NCBI RefSeq assembly: GCF_002234675.1
Contig: NC_019870.2
Span: forward strand, 2,562,985 to 2,626,984
From: Oryzias latipes
Taxonomy: Eukaryota; Chordata; Actinopteri; Beloniformes; Adrianichthyidae
Length of the DNA stretch: 64,000 bases
Direction of reading: 5' to 3'
Each line of letters begins with the position of its first letter. Position 1 is the first letter of the stretch. The position numbers were made by a program, and so were the translations under genes. Positions 23,672 through 35,866 of the stretch are shown here, one piece after another. Below the pieces are notes generated by a model. The model saw only the letters and a program-made list of their open reading frames with translations, was not told where the DNA came from and ran no database searches.

Positions 23672-26600
23672 ATGGATCCTGGACAGGATTTACTTCTTGC
23701 TGCTCTGAGTGAGAGTGGGATCTGCCCAAATGATCTCGGCTTGTTAGACGTGGATCCTCAGGATGGGACGCAGCCTTCCACCGCCCAGCAAGTAAGCTCC
23801 CTCTGACCGTCCTTTTCTGCTTTGTGTCGGAGTCGGGGGTCTGATTTGTGCTCTGCTGCAGTCGATCTCTATCAGTGCGCTGGATGTCGGTGCTGGAGGA
23901 GAGTCGGGGGAGGCCGCTCGCCACGAGCCTCCCGCCACCCTCCCCATCGTTACAGTCAGGGTGAGAGCTCAGATCGTTAGGACAGGACGCTGTGATTTTA
24001 GCAATGAAACATAATCTATGTTGAATTCCTCAGAAACCTCAGCCATCAACCACCACGTTTGTCTTAAACCAGCTGAACCAGCTGCCGTCGTTGGGAAGCG
24101 CCACGACCAAACCGTCTGTGGTCAACCCCATCAAACACACCATAACTGTCACTAAGGTGGTCCATGTGGCCAATTCAGTGCTGCGAGGTTCTCCCACCCT
24201 CTCGTCCTCCAGCGTTCCTCCATCCGTGTCCGCCGTAGTGCCTTCTAGCAAAGACCAGGTTTGTTTGAGGGGTTTGATGCTCTGTGTCTCCGTAAAGACG
24301 AACCAGTCACCTCCCGCCCGTTTCCTCCAGATTCAGCTAAAAGACCTCCTCCGAACGGGAAACGTGAAGACCACGGTCCTGAAAGGCAACAGCCTGATGG
24401 AGCTCATGAAGCTCAAACCTCCACCCGACATCGCTCCACCTGTGGCGACAGCAGCAGCAGTCGCCAGTCCAGGTATCTGTTACTGCCGGATCCTTCGTCT
24501 CTGCTTCAGAGAATCACCTTTTCACAAGCCGGCGTCTCCTGCTGGACAGGAACTTTCATCATTTCTGTTTGTTGTACAACAATATATGAAATATTAAGTA
24601 TTACTTTAAATGGATACCAGATATTTTTGCCCAAAATTGTGCAGCACGTAGTTTTCCTTTGTGATCTTTTCTTTAGCCTCTGTGCCTTTCATTTATTCAC
24701 GTTTAAGGATTATTGAATATTTAGTGTCTGTGTGAAAATCTTTATTCTCTAAATGTATCCTCACAAATGATTAGAAATGATCAATCTTCAGGGTTTGGTC
24801 TTAAACCGCCTGCGATCTTCTGTTGGTGTTTCAGGGGAAACGAACAACGGAATCAAGAAAGAGGTTTTGGTCAAAGATGCTCCCAGGATCTGGATCAAAG
24901 ATGAAGCTAAACTTCCCAACTTCATCCACTCTGTGGTAAGTTTCCGTCTCTAACGACCCGCTGACGGCGTGGGCGCTGCGTTTGACGCCGGCCGTTTGGG
25001 TCTCTGCTGCAGAAAGCTCCTGGGATGAGAGAAGAGGAAGAACCCGAGGAGGAAGAGGAAGATGAACTCGGCCATGCAGAGACGTATGCAGAGTACATGC
25101 CCATGAAATGTAAGCGTTGGAGCTCACATCAGACATGTGCCGCTGTAGAACTTTAGTTGTTGAGTGTTTGTGGTCCCACAATGCACCAGAGACTCCTAAC
25201 TGATTAGCTTTGTGGTGAAACGCTGGCGTCTGTTTGCAGTGAAGATCGGCCTGCGGCACCCGGATCCGGTGGTGGAGACCAGCTCTCTGTCCAGCGTGAA
25301 CCCGCCGGACGTTTGGTACAGGCTGTCCATCCCGGAGGAGGTCATCGATCGGGGCTGGTTGTCGGCGCTGCAGCTGGAGGCCATCACGTATGCAGCTCAG
25401 GTGAGCAGAGGGCCCTTTTTCCCATCATGCTCTCTGTCAGACCTCAGGGACTCTAAAAGTCCGATCTTTAACCGATTTCCTGAATGAATCGGGTCTTTGA
25501 AACAATCCTTTTCTGATCGAGATGCGATTGTTTTGTATTTTCTCCCCCCTGAAATGATGGGATTCATGGATGAATTCTGATTTTCCCTTTTCCATATTTA
25601 AGCACTCAAGCTAGCTAAGTTAACAAAAACAAACATTTGGAAAACTGCTATTTATTTTAACAGAAAAAAGAGCTTTTGACTTCAAAATAAAAGAAAGCTG
25701 AATAGAGAAAATCTAGAGTGCAAATAAGTAGTTTAAAGCAGCTGCAGATGTTTTACAGAGGATGAAAGGAAACTGGAATTTCAATCAGGCTGGGCCGTGA
25801 AAATAGTTTCTGACATTAAGGGGCTCGGCGGCCATGAAATGGGTGGAAGTCGACGGATTTAGGTTTTAGTTGACATTTGAAATTCTTGTGTTTTACAGCA
25901 ACATGAAACATTCCTTCCCAGCGGCGACCGGGCCGCCTATCTGATTGGAGACGGCGCCGGCGTGGGGAAAGGCAGGACGATTGCCGGGATCATTTATGAG
26001 AACTACCTTCTGGGCAGGAAGAGATCTCTGTGGTAAAGGAACCTTCCGGCTCTGGGTCTTCCTGTAAAACGTTGTTCGTCTTCTCATCTGTCGGTCGCCT
26101 TCTCCCGCTCAGGTTCAGCGTCTCAAACGATTTAAAGTACGACGCTGAACGAGACCTGAGGGACATCGGGGCCAAAAACATCCAGGTCCACTCTCTGAAC
26201 AAGGTCAGACCTTCGGCGGTGAATCAGCCAAACTTCCCTTTCTTAGTTTTATTTGCTCAAAGCTTTTCCACGCCGTTTCAGTTCAAATACGGCAAAATCT
26301 CCTCCAAACACAACGGGAGTGTAAAGAAGGGCGTGATCTTCGCCACGTACTCGTCTCTGATTGGAGAGAGCCAGTCGGGCGGGAAGTACAAGACGCGCTT
26401 CCAGCAGCTCCTCCACTGGTGCGGGGAGGACTTCGACGGAGTCGTATCCTTTCACCCGCTTGTTCGTTCGCCCTGACGCAGTCAGCCGTACGTTCCCTGA
26501 CCCGCCGCCCGCAGATCGTGTACGACGAGTGTCACAAAGCCAAAAACGTCTGCCCCATCGGGTCCTCCAAGCCGACCAAAACCGGCCTGGCGGTTCTGGA

Positions 26601-29600
26601 GCTGCAGAACAAGCTCCCCAAAGCTCGGGTCGTGTACGCCAGTGCAACGGGTCAGTGGGGTTTGTCCCAGACGCTTCCCTCTCCAAACGGGTTTGTAAAA
26701 ACTCCTTCTTCCGTTCAGGCGCCTCCGAGCCGCGGAACATGGCGTACATGAACCGGCTGGGCATATGGGGCCACAAGACGCCCTTCAGGGAGTTCAGCAA
26801 CTTCATCCAGGCCGTGGAGCGCAGGTGAGCTCCTGTTTTCATCCCTCTGTGCTCCCAGACGCCTCCCCTCCTGGTTTTAAACCCCCCCCTTCCACTACAG
26901 AGGCGTCGGCGCCATGGAGATCGTAGCGATGGACATGAAGCTCAGAGGAATGTACATCGCCAGGCAGCTGAGTTTCACCGGCGTGACCTTCAAGATCGAG
27001 GAGGTTCCTCTGAGTCAGCGCTACATCGACATGTACAACAAGTCCGTGCGGCTGGTGAGAGCAGACCCCCCCCCGCCCCCCCCTCCGTTTGAAAGCTTCC
27101 TGTCCGGAAACGACTCACAGCCGTGTCTTTGGTGCAGTGGGTGCACGCGCGGGAGAGGTTCCAGCAGGCCGCCAGCCTCATGGATGCGGAGCAGCGGATG
27201 AAGAAGTCCATGTGGGGGCAGTTCTGGTCCGCCCACCAGAGGTTCTTCAAATACCTCTGCATCGCATCCAAAGTCCGCCGCGTCGTCCAGCTCACCCGGG
27301 AGGAGGTCCACAACGGAAAGGTGAGCCCAGACCGCCGCCTTTAGCTCTTCGAGTCTCCACTGTGATGAGAAGTTAAAGCAAATCGCTTAAATACCATCAA
27401 GGTTTGAAATCTTTGCGAAGATCAAATGGATTAATTTGAGACTTCTGCTATAAAAGTGTCGGAGTGAAAAGTTTGATTCCTTGAGGCTGACGCTCTGTTT
27501 GCCGTGCAGTGTGTGGTGATCGGCCTCCAGTCCACCGGAGAGGCCAGAACGCTGGAGGCGTTGGAGGAGGGGGGAGGAGAGCTCAACGACTTTGTGTCGA
27601 CGGCGAAGTACGGATCTGTCCGAGTCCAGCTGTGGCGCAGCGGAAACACCGTGGTGGTAACTGTCAGGTGTCTCCCCGCAGGGGCGTATTGCAGTCCCTT
27701 GTCGAGAAGCACTTTCCCGCTCCGGACAGACAGAAGCTCTACAGCCTGCTGGGAATCGACCTCTCAGCGAAGAAGACGCCCTCCCCCAGCGACGCCACGG
27801 TGGAGCCGGAAAAGAAGGGACAGAAGAGAAAAGGTGGGTGAAGTCCGGACTCAACTCTGTTCTCGGTTCTGTCGGTTAACGCTGTTGTTCCTCAGGTTCA
27901 GAGGTGAAAAAGCAGCAGCAGAAGAAGAAGCCCCGCCTCCACGGCGGCCTGTCCGGTACCAGCTCAGAGGAGAGCGAGTCGGAAGAGTCCGGCAAAGACA
28001 GCGACGACAGCTTCAAGTCTGTCAGCTCTGCCGACGAAGACGACGACTTCAACCCGTTCAGAGACGAGTCTGACGACGAGGAGGAGGACGGTGAGCTCTG
28101 CCAGAGGAAGAGCGGGAGGGGAAGGTTTCCTGAGAAACTCATGGCGTCTTCCTCCCCGCAGACCCCTGGCTCATCCGGAAGGAGCCCAAGAAAGGGAAAA
28201 AGAAGAAGGAAAAGAAGAAGAGGAGGAAGAGCATCGACCCAGACTCCATTCAAAGTGCCTTGTTGGCCTCCGGCCTGGGCTCCACCAGACCCGCTTTCAC
28301 GGCACCCGTCAACCCCCCCAGCGCGCCCGCCACAGGTGAGCGAGCCTGCACACGACTGGGCGGTCGAGGCTCCCGCGTCGGAATTAACGGCCGCCCTGTT
28401 TCCCGCTCAGTCAAAGCGGAGAGTCCGGACAGCTGTCTGACGAGTCAGGACGCGGTGGAGCACGCCCAGAAGATGAAGAGGGAGCTCCTGGAGGAGCTGG
28501 AGGAGGTGGCCGAGGAGCTGCCCCCCAACACTCTGGACGAGCTCATCGACGAGCTGGGGGGCCCGGAAAATGTGGCAGAGGTAAAACAATTTTTCTGGCC
28601 ATCGGTCTCCGGGGGTTTTGTTGCAAAGCTCAAACCGCTTCCTTGGCTGCAGATGACCGGCAGGAAGGGACGCGTGGTCAGCAACGGCGACGGCAGCATC
28701 ACCTACGAGTCCCGCTCCGAGCTGGACGTCCCGGTGGAGATCCTCAACCTCACCGAGAAGCAAAGGTTCATGGATGGAGAGAAGGTGAACGCACACTGGC
28801 GCACACACAGGAAAACGGCGTTCCCTCCTTTATTGCTGCAGTTTTAGCTCAAATTTAAAGAAAAATTTTGTTTTTTCTTTTTTTTAAAAGGAGCTCCTTA
28901 GAAATTCATTTTTGGGTTGTGGGTGGGACTGTTGGCGTGGAAGTTAGCCTTGGATCATTTCCCAGCAGGCCTTTGTTTACACTCGTTAGCAACAAGCAGT
29001 CACAAGCCCAAGCTAACATTAGGGTTGCAAATAAAAAAAAAAAGGGAAGTATGTCTGAGCTACCTAGCCGTCATAGGTCCGAGCTTTTTCCTCTGCTCCT
29101 GATCCAACGGGACTAGAATAAAGAAATAATCAGAAACAGTTTTAATCTGAAATTCTTATGAACATGACCGCCGTCATTGGAAAAATGTTTTAAATGTTTT
29201 GAATCTTTTTCGGCAAACAAAGAGTTTATTTATGCAAACTTTTCCCAGAAAATCAATCCCAGTGCTCAACCTTACAGATCAAAACTACAACCTTACAGGA
29301 TGAAACAATATGACTTTTTCAAAACCAGGTTTAGCGGAAGTCCACGCTTTTCCTCCTTGTGATGTTCGCCATCCTCTCCCTCAGAACATAGCCATCATCT
29401 CAGAAGCCGCCAGCTCGGGAATCTCCCTGCAGGCCGATCGGCGCGTGAAGAACCAGCGGCGGAGAGTCCACATGACGCTGGAGCTGCCGTGGAGCGCCGA
29501 CAGAGCCATCCAGCAGTTCGGTGCGTGTCGGAAACGGCCTCTCAAACGTGACGGCGGGCTCTTTGCAAACAGTTTTGCTCTGGTTCTGCAGGAAGAACCC

Positions 29601-32600
29601 ACCGGTCCAACCAGGTCACGGCTCCAGAGTACGTCTTCCTCATCTCAGAGCTGGCGGGAGAGCAGAGGTTTGCGTCCATCGTCGCCAAAAGACTGGAGAG
29701 CCTGGTGGGTGGCACCGATTCTGGCGAGCGCTCTTTTAAAAACGTGGTGGCCCTTTACTGACGCTGTTCTGTGCATCAGGGGGCGCTTACGCACGGAGAC
29801 CGGCGAGCAACGGAAACGCGAGATCTCAGCCGCTTCAACTTTGACAACAAGGTACGAACGCCGGCATTTGTTTGAGCGCCGCCGCTTTCTCTGTGACTGA
29901 CTCCGCCTCCTCCTGCAGTATGGCAGAAACGCTCTGGAAATCGTGATGAAGTCCATCGTGAAGCTGGACGCCGCCTTGGTGCCGCCGCCCGCCGACTTCA
30001 AAGGGGATTTCTTCAAAGGTGGGGCTGTTCTTGTTTTTTCTGCGTCCCGTTTGCTGCTCCGTGTCTGAACCTGATGTGTGGCGCAGAAATCCAGAGCGGT
30101 CTGATCGGCGTGGGGCTCATCAGCGTGGAGGACAGGTCCGGCGCGCTCTCCCTCGACAAAGGTGACCCCGCGGGGAATGACGTCACATCCTGTCTGTCTG
30201 GTTGGACGGGAGCCTCGTGGGTTAATCACACGTTGTGTTTGCAGACTACAACAACATCGGGAAGTTCCTGAACCGCATCCTGGGCATGGAGGTCCACCAG
30301 CAGAACGCTCTGTTCCAGTACTTCTCCGACACGCTGGCGGCCGTCATCCAGGAGGCCAAGAAGAACGGTCGATACGACATGGGCATTCTGGGTAAGAAAG
30401 CTGGCGTCGCCTTAGAATCGTCAGCTCTTTTGCTCCGCCCACTCACTATCACCTCTGGTGTCCGGTATCAGACCTCGGCTCTGGCGACGAGAAGGTGAAG
30501 AAGATCGACTGCAGGAAGTTCCTGACCCCAGGTTACACCGCGTCGGGACACGTGGAGCTGCACACGGTGGGTGAACGCCGCCCCACGCTCCCGCCGCCGC
30601 AAACCCAGAATAACCACCCATAACTGTGTGTCACAGGTCAGCGTGGAGCGAGGAATGTCCTGGGAGGAAGCCACACACGCGTGGGCGGAGCAGAACGGCT
30701 CGGACGACGGCTTCTACGTGCAGGTAACCCCCCCCCCCACACACACACACCTTTCAGGAGGCGGAGCATTTGCAACATTCGCCAGTTTGGGTTTGTGAAC
30801 CGGATTACCAATCTTTGAGTCTGTAGGCGGTGATGACGCTCAAACATGGCCACTCCCACAGCCTGCAGTGATGCGGCCGCATCACTGCAGGCTGTGGGAG
30901 TGGCCATGTTTGAGCTGCAGCTTTTGTCTGACTCACCTGTAGAGTCCGGTTCTACAGAGTCCCTTTTCAGAATCTGAACCTGAACCTGTGGCTCTTTAAT
31001 TCACCAAAAAGATCCGGACTTTGGCTAAAGTTCCCAATATAGCGACTACATGGTTACAGGGTTCATTTTGCACATCTGCTTTATCGTTTTCCGTAGAAAC
31101 GTTGCCCTTTCTCACCTTAAACGTCTCCAGACTTTAGAGTCGTAATGATTTCCGTCTGAGCGTTTGAGGAGACCGGATGATCTTTTACCGAACTCATGTC
31201 AGTCACGTGATCAGAAAACCGGTTCCTGGTGGTTTGGGTGTCTGATCTGAGCGCCTCACACATCCTGGATGTTGAAGAGCATTAAAACGAGCTTTTTTAA
31301 AGTCCTTTCAGTGAAACGGCTTCTGGTGTTTTCAGTCAACTGGCGCCTATTTATGTTTTTCACCACAAAAGAGGCGTCAGCAGTTAACCTCCGTGTTTCC
31401 GTCTGAGGAAAATGAAATAAAAATCAGCTTCAAATGAACTATTTTTCCTCTTCTTCTAGATGTTCTTTTTGCTAAAAGTCCTCCGGGTTCATTTTTTTTT
31501 TAAGCGTTTAAAGCATCTGTTTACATCCGATGAACTCGTCTGTGGAACTGAACGCTCCTCCTCTCCCTCAGATGAGGAACAACAAGAAGACGGCGATCCT
31601 GGTGAAGGAGGTGAACCCTAAGAAGAGGCTGTTCCTGGTGTACCGGCCCAACACGGGCCGGCAGCTCAAGCTGGAGACCTACGTGGACATCAAGAAGAAG
31701 TTCAAAAAGGTGTGGAGGATGAGATCTTCAGCTTCTTTAGGACTTTCCTGCTTTCGTCTGTTCTGGTTCTCGGCAGAACTTCTGCAGCTGATTTTTCCTC
31801 CGGCTTCAGGTTTAGCCTCTGCGTTCACAGCAGCAGCGTTTCAGTGTCTTCTGTTTCCCCACCAGGTTCTGTCGGAAGACGCCAAGCAGCACTGGACCGA
31901 TCAGTACACGCTGTCGGCGAAAATCTGCTCCCACGCCTACTGGTGGGTCCCCCTTAAATGATTCTGCCGGAGAAAACGGGTCACTTCAGGCGGCGCTGAC
32001 GGTTCTGTTTCGCCCCTGCTGCAGGCGCGGCAACTGCAAGAAGGCGTCGGTGGGTCTGCAGTGCGAGGTGGGCCTCCGGTGCCGGTCCTACTACGTCCTG
32101 TGCGGCTCCGTGCTCAGCGTGTGGAACGAGCTGGAGGAGGTGCTCACGCCGGTGGGAGGGACCAACGTGAAGGTGCAGATCGTGCGCCTCAGAACAGACG
32201 ACGGCCAGAGGATTGTGGGTAAGTTAAAGGCGCGATGGACCCCTGAAGGTTCTTCAAGCATTCGCTGGTGTGACCTGCAGCCCCCCCTGGGGTCCCGTGG
32301 GACCCCCCCTCAGCTGGCTGCAGCTCCTGGTTTCTGTGCCTTTCAGAGGAAATTCTTCTGTTTTGATCCCACTTTAAAGAAATGTGCGTCTTGTAGAGGA
32401 ACCCGAAGGTGTTAGTTTGTCTGTTAAACCTCCACCGCATGGTGCAGCAGGTTAAAAGCATTACCCATGATGCTTTGCACTGAACAGCTACATCTTTTGA
32501 CTGAATCGGCTGTTAAATCAGGAAACATGTGGAGCCTGGAGGACAAACTGCATCAGCAGGAAGAACAATTAATTTAATCTTTAGTTTTTATTACTCTTTA

Positions 32601-33067
32601 AATTGCATCTTTTTTTTTCAGAATGTTTTTTGAAAATCGTACATTTTTAAGGCCCTTTGCAGCAGTTTGGCGTTTGACTCCAGGAATCCGGCAGAACCTG
32701 TAGGTGTGTGCTTTTATTTTGAAAATTGCTGATTTTCTTTGAATTGGTGGTTTGAGCTCCTCCCTCTCCCTGAAAGGCTTCCTCACCGCCCCGTCGGTGC
32801 AGGAGAGTCTTCACCGGGTCTGCGGGGGGCGTCGCACCTCCACCGTGTCTGCTGATGCCAAAAACCCAAAAGTAGACACCTGAGGCGCCCGGCGAACCTC
32901 TGATGGCGTCTTCTTCTCTCGCAGGTCTGATCATTCCAGCGAACTGCGTCTCGCCGCTCATCAACAAGCTGTCCACGTCGGACCAGAGCCAGCAGCTGGC
33001 GGTGCAGGAGCAGCAGAAGAGGCAGCAGCTTCACCCGCAGAGTCTCAGCCACGCCCTCAACACGTAG
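23672..33067 (+). CDS. sbno1: Strawberry notch homolog 1 (helicase-like regulator), 32 coding exons
   Basis: Exons: 23672-23791, 23862-23960, 24034-24258, 24331-24472, 24835-24935, 25013-25109, 25240-25400, 25899-26032, 26113-26203, 26282-26443, 26515-26650, 26719-26824, 26901-27054, 27138-27320, 27510-27607, 27682-27833, 27896-28090, 28162-28335, 28411-28580, 28653-28784, 29385-29520, 29592-29704, 29780-29851, 29919-30018, 30087-30161, 30245-30391, 30472-30566, 30637-30723, 31572-31709, 31866-31942, 32025-32218 and 32925-33067. The joined frame is 1402 codons (human about 1393). Visible motifs are Walker [12 protein letters not shown] (about residues 333-343), the DECH box [10 protein letters not shown] (about 446-455), SATG (about 489), a Lys/acidic linker (about 715-800) and the second helicase lobe with [11 protein letters not shown] and [12 protein letters not shown]. 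Family role: a nuclear co-regulator of transcription linked to Notch and EGFR signalling. The ATG directly follows an acceptor and matches the conserved [16 protein letters not shown] terminus. Confidence 0.96.
30838..30915. repeat. Perfect 78-bp palindrome centred on GCGGCCGC
   Basis: The left arm, starting GCTCAAACATGGCC, is matched base for base by its reverse complement, ending GGCCATGTTTGAGC. There are two 39-base arms and no spacer, and the centre at 30876/30877 is a NotI site. It lies in the sbno1 intron between 30724 and 31571. Confidence 0.97.
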
Positions 33068-34330
33068 TCCGCCACTTTCGCCCACAGCTCCGCCCCTCCG
33101 GCGCGGCAAAGTCTCTGCAGGCCTCGGCTCTGCTGCCTCTCACAACCCCCTCCCTCCCCCCGCCGTCCTGGAGGGTCAGGGGCACCGTGCAGAGAGTTCT
33201 GTTCCTGACCTCCAGATGCCCCCGTTCTCCTGTTGGAGGTTCCGACGGCGTTCTGACATTCAGAGCGCCACGGATTTGTGGTTCCAGTTTCTGTTCAGTC
33301 CAGACCGGGGCGGGGACTAATCCAGAACTACTGCGAGTAAACGCTCCGTTACAATCCATGGCGAGATGTGAACCCGCCTACCTGACAGGAAGTTACTTCT
33401 CCCCGCTGCAGTAAAGGTCCCTGGAACTGACCTGCTTCTCCATAAACGCCCAAACATAACCGCCATCTGGTTCCTCCCGCAGAACGTCTCCGTTTTCAGT
33501 CCGGGCTTTAGTTTGTGTTTGGGGAGGACAGCGGCGGTCCGTGGAACGTGCCTTGGTCTCCGTCTGTTCAGGGTTTTCGTAGTTCTGTCAGGATCCCTGA
33601 GGCGGCGCCGCGGCAGACATTTAAGGGCATTTTGTGTTAAAGCCGTCATTCAATGAAGACTTAAAGATGGAAGCGTGTTCTAGTGACGGAGATTCTCTCC
33701 AAAAATGTATATTTGACTTTGTTTCTGTATATTTTTGGTCCGTTTCTGTTCCTTCTCGAGAGTTTCCTCCGCTTTCAGGACGCCGCACTCCGTGACCCTT
33801 CACCCCCCCACCCCCAGGCTTTTATTTTGTCATCGTTTGGCCGATCCGAGGTTCCGAGCAATCGCCTAGAGGTGTGCAGAACTCGGGTCGTTGCTTTAGT
33901 TTGGACCTGCTCGGGGTTCCGTCAGTACAAAGACCCAGAATCCCTCCCTGTGGCGTGCATGTTCAGCTGGCGTCCTCACACGGCTTCAGCGCTAACGTGT
34001 GGCGCCCATCGTGTCATCAGATTTGCACTGGAATGGCGAGCCTGAAGGGGGTGTGTGTGTGTGTGTGGGGGGGTCTATTCGGCGCCTTATTAAAATGCAA
34101 CCTCAACCTGTGGATGAGCAACCTCTGCTTTACTGACGTCTGGATTATTTGTACATTTTGAAGTCGTCTGTTGGAACTTGAATGTGCACCTTGGTGGACA
34201 GCGGCACGGATGGCGGAGCGTTGAGGGTCTCGCTGTGTTCAACGGGAACAGCGCCGCTGCTCGCCATGCACTACTGACGGGACGTGTATATGAACGAGTG
34301 CAATGCTCAATAAAGCTCCATTTACGTCTA
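33068..34330 (+). other. sbno1: sbno1 3' UTR
   Basis: Non-coding sequence after TAG, ending near a canonical AATAAA at 34309-34314 (CTCAATAAAGCTCC). A GT microsatellite lies near 34050. ORFs here lack family matches. Confidence 0.65.
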
Positions 34331-35640
34331 GCTTTGGTGCTTCAGTGAAGCTGCTGTTTGTCAAGAAAAAGTCGATGTTTAGACGACTTCAGTTAAATTT
34401 CTGTGAGCAAAACTGGAAGAAATCTAAAAGAAAAATGTTTGATTTTTTTTTTGATTTTCTGTCACTGTTTTTATTTTAGCAATGAGATTTTGTAAAAACT
34501 CATTATTTTGTGCTCTAATTTAATTGATTTATCTAAAATTATTACATAAAATACACTAAAAGGCTGGGAAGTAAAAGTAGATTTAAACAATGTGATGTTG
34601 GATATAAAGCGGTATTTAAATTTGAAATTATTTTTGACATCTGACACAAACTTTCAGTAAATTTAAGGCTTATTTTTATCCTAAATGAAGATATTTGACC
34701 TAAATTAGGTTAAACTTAAGTTACAGAATAAACTTAAGACAAACACAATGTTAATCACTAAAAATAAAATATTTTTTAAAGATTTCTTTAAAAATAAAAT
34801 ATTTTTTAAAGATTTCTTTTTTATTTGAGCAATGAATAAGAATTAACCTGAGGAAATGTACTTATTTTAAAGTATTTTTGTTTACTTTTACATTGTAAAA
34901 AAAAAAAAAATTGACCAAAATTTGGTTACTAAAATATGTAAAAGAAAAAAATAAAATGCAAAATATCAAAAACTCTAATTTTATATAGGTTTTAATGTAA
35001 TTTTTAAATAAATTAGAAATTAAATATTTTTCCAAGCTTTTATTCATTTGTGCAATAAATTTAAATATTTCAAGTAAACTTTCAAAACATTTTAAAATCT
35101 TACTTTTATTCACTTTAACATCATACGAAACATAAAATTTGTCTTAAATAGTGATATTTAAAAAAACATGAAAAGGATGATGGGAAATGTTTAATTTTTT
35201 TTAATATTTCCCAGCAAGTTAACATTGGATTATTTAACAGATGATTAAAATAAAAGTCAAAAACTACATTTTTTTTTTTCTTCTGGAAACATTTCTGAAT
35301 GGCGAAGATGTGGGGGACCCAGCCGGTACCGGGGGGCCACCATGTGGGCAGCGGGGCCTGATGGGATATAAAGACTGGTGTGGGTTCTGGGGGGGAGGGG
35401 GTTCTGGTTCCCCAGACCAAAGCAGGTACCAGTCCCCCTTATTTCCCTGCAAGCAATTCCAAACCCGCGCGTGCACCAAACGCGTGGTGGATTTATTTAA
35501 GTTCATTCATCAAAACTTCCAAAAAAAAAAAGTGTAAAACAAAAACTAAGAAGGTTTGAGTTTAAAACCTTCAAGTGGTTTTAATCTTGAAACCTTAAAA
35601 AAAAAAAAAATATTTTTTTTTTTTTTTGGAGCAAACTTTG
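34331..35640. other. sbno1-cdk2ap1 intergenic region
   Basis: Very AT-rich, with a direct duplication of AAAATAAAATATTTTTTAAA at about 34760-34815. A short G-rich island at about 35310-35405 and an A-run/T-run pair at about 35597-35630 precede the cdk2ap1 promoter. No gene was seen. Confidence 0.5.
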
Positions 35641-35866
35641 GGTTAAATGTCACATAAGCGCGCGCGCGACGCCGCGCGCGTGCGCTAGATGTGTAAAAAG
35701 ATGTTTAAAAAGTGGTTTTGTGCCGCGCGGATGGCAGCGGCTCTGGAAACCCAGTGGGTGTCAATATAAAGTGACGGCCATATTTGCCGGTGCCGCTGTT
35801 GTAAACAAAAAGTGAGAGACAGACGCTTCACTGAATTTCGGGTCATTTTTATTTCTTTAATTTACA
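35641..35866 (+). promoter_or_regulatory. cdk2ap1: cdk2ap1 promoter/5' UTR with alternating GC tract
   Basis: An alternating purine-pyrimidine tract, (GC)n at about 35658-35685 (GCGCGCGCGCGACGCCGCGC and onward), also forms an imperfect inverted repeat. It lies about 180-210 bp upstream of the start codon. The sequence between is the likely 5' UTR. A CpG-rich block continues in intron 1 at about 36100-36240. Confidence 0.45.

Noticed and set aside
26249-26842. 197-codon minus-strand ORF
   Set aside because: Antisense across several confirmed sbno1 exons and introns. It is open only because of GC-rich codon usage.
35310-35405. G-rich island considered as a promoter of a separate gene
   Set aside because: No CpG enrichment, no exon with splice sites nearby, and the cdk2ap1 start lies downstream with its own GC-rich flank.
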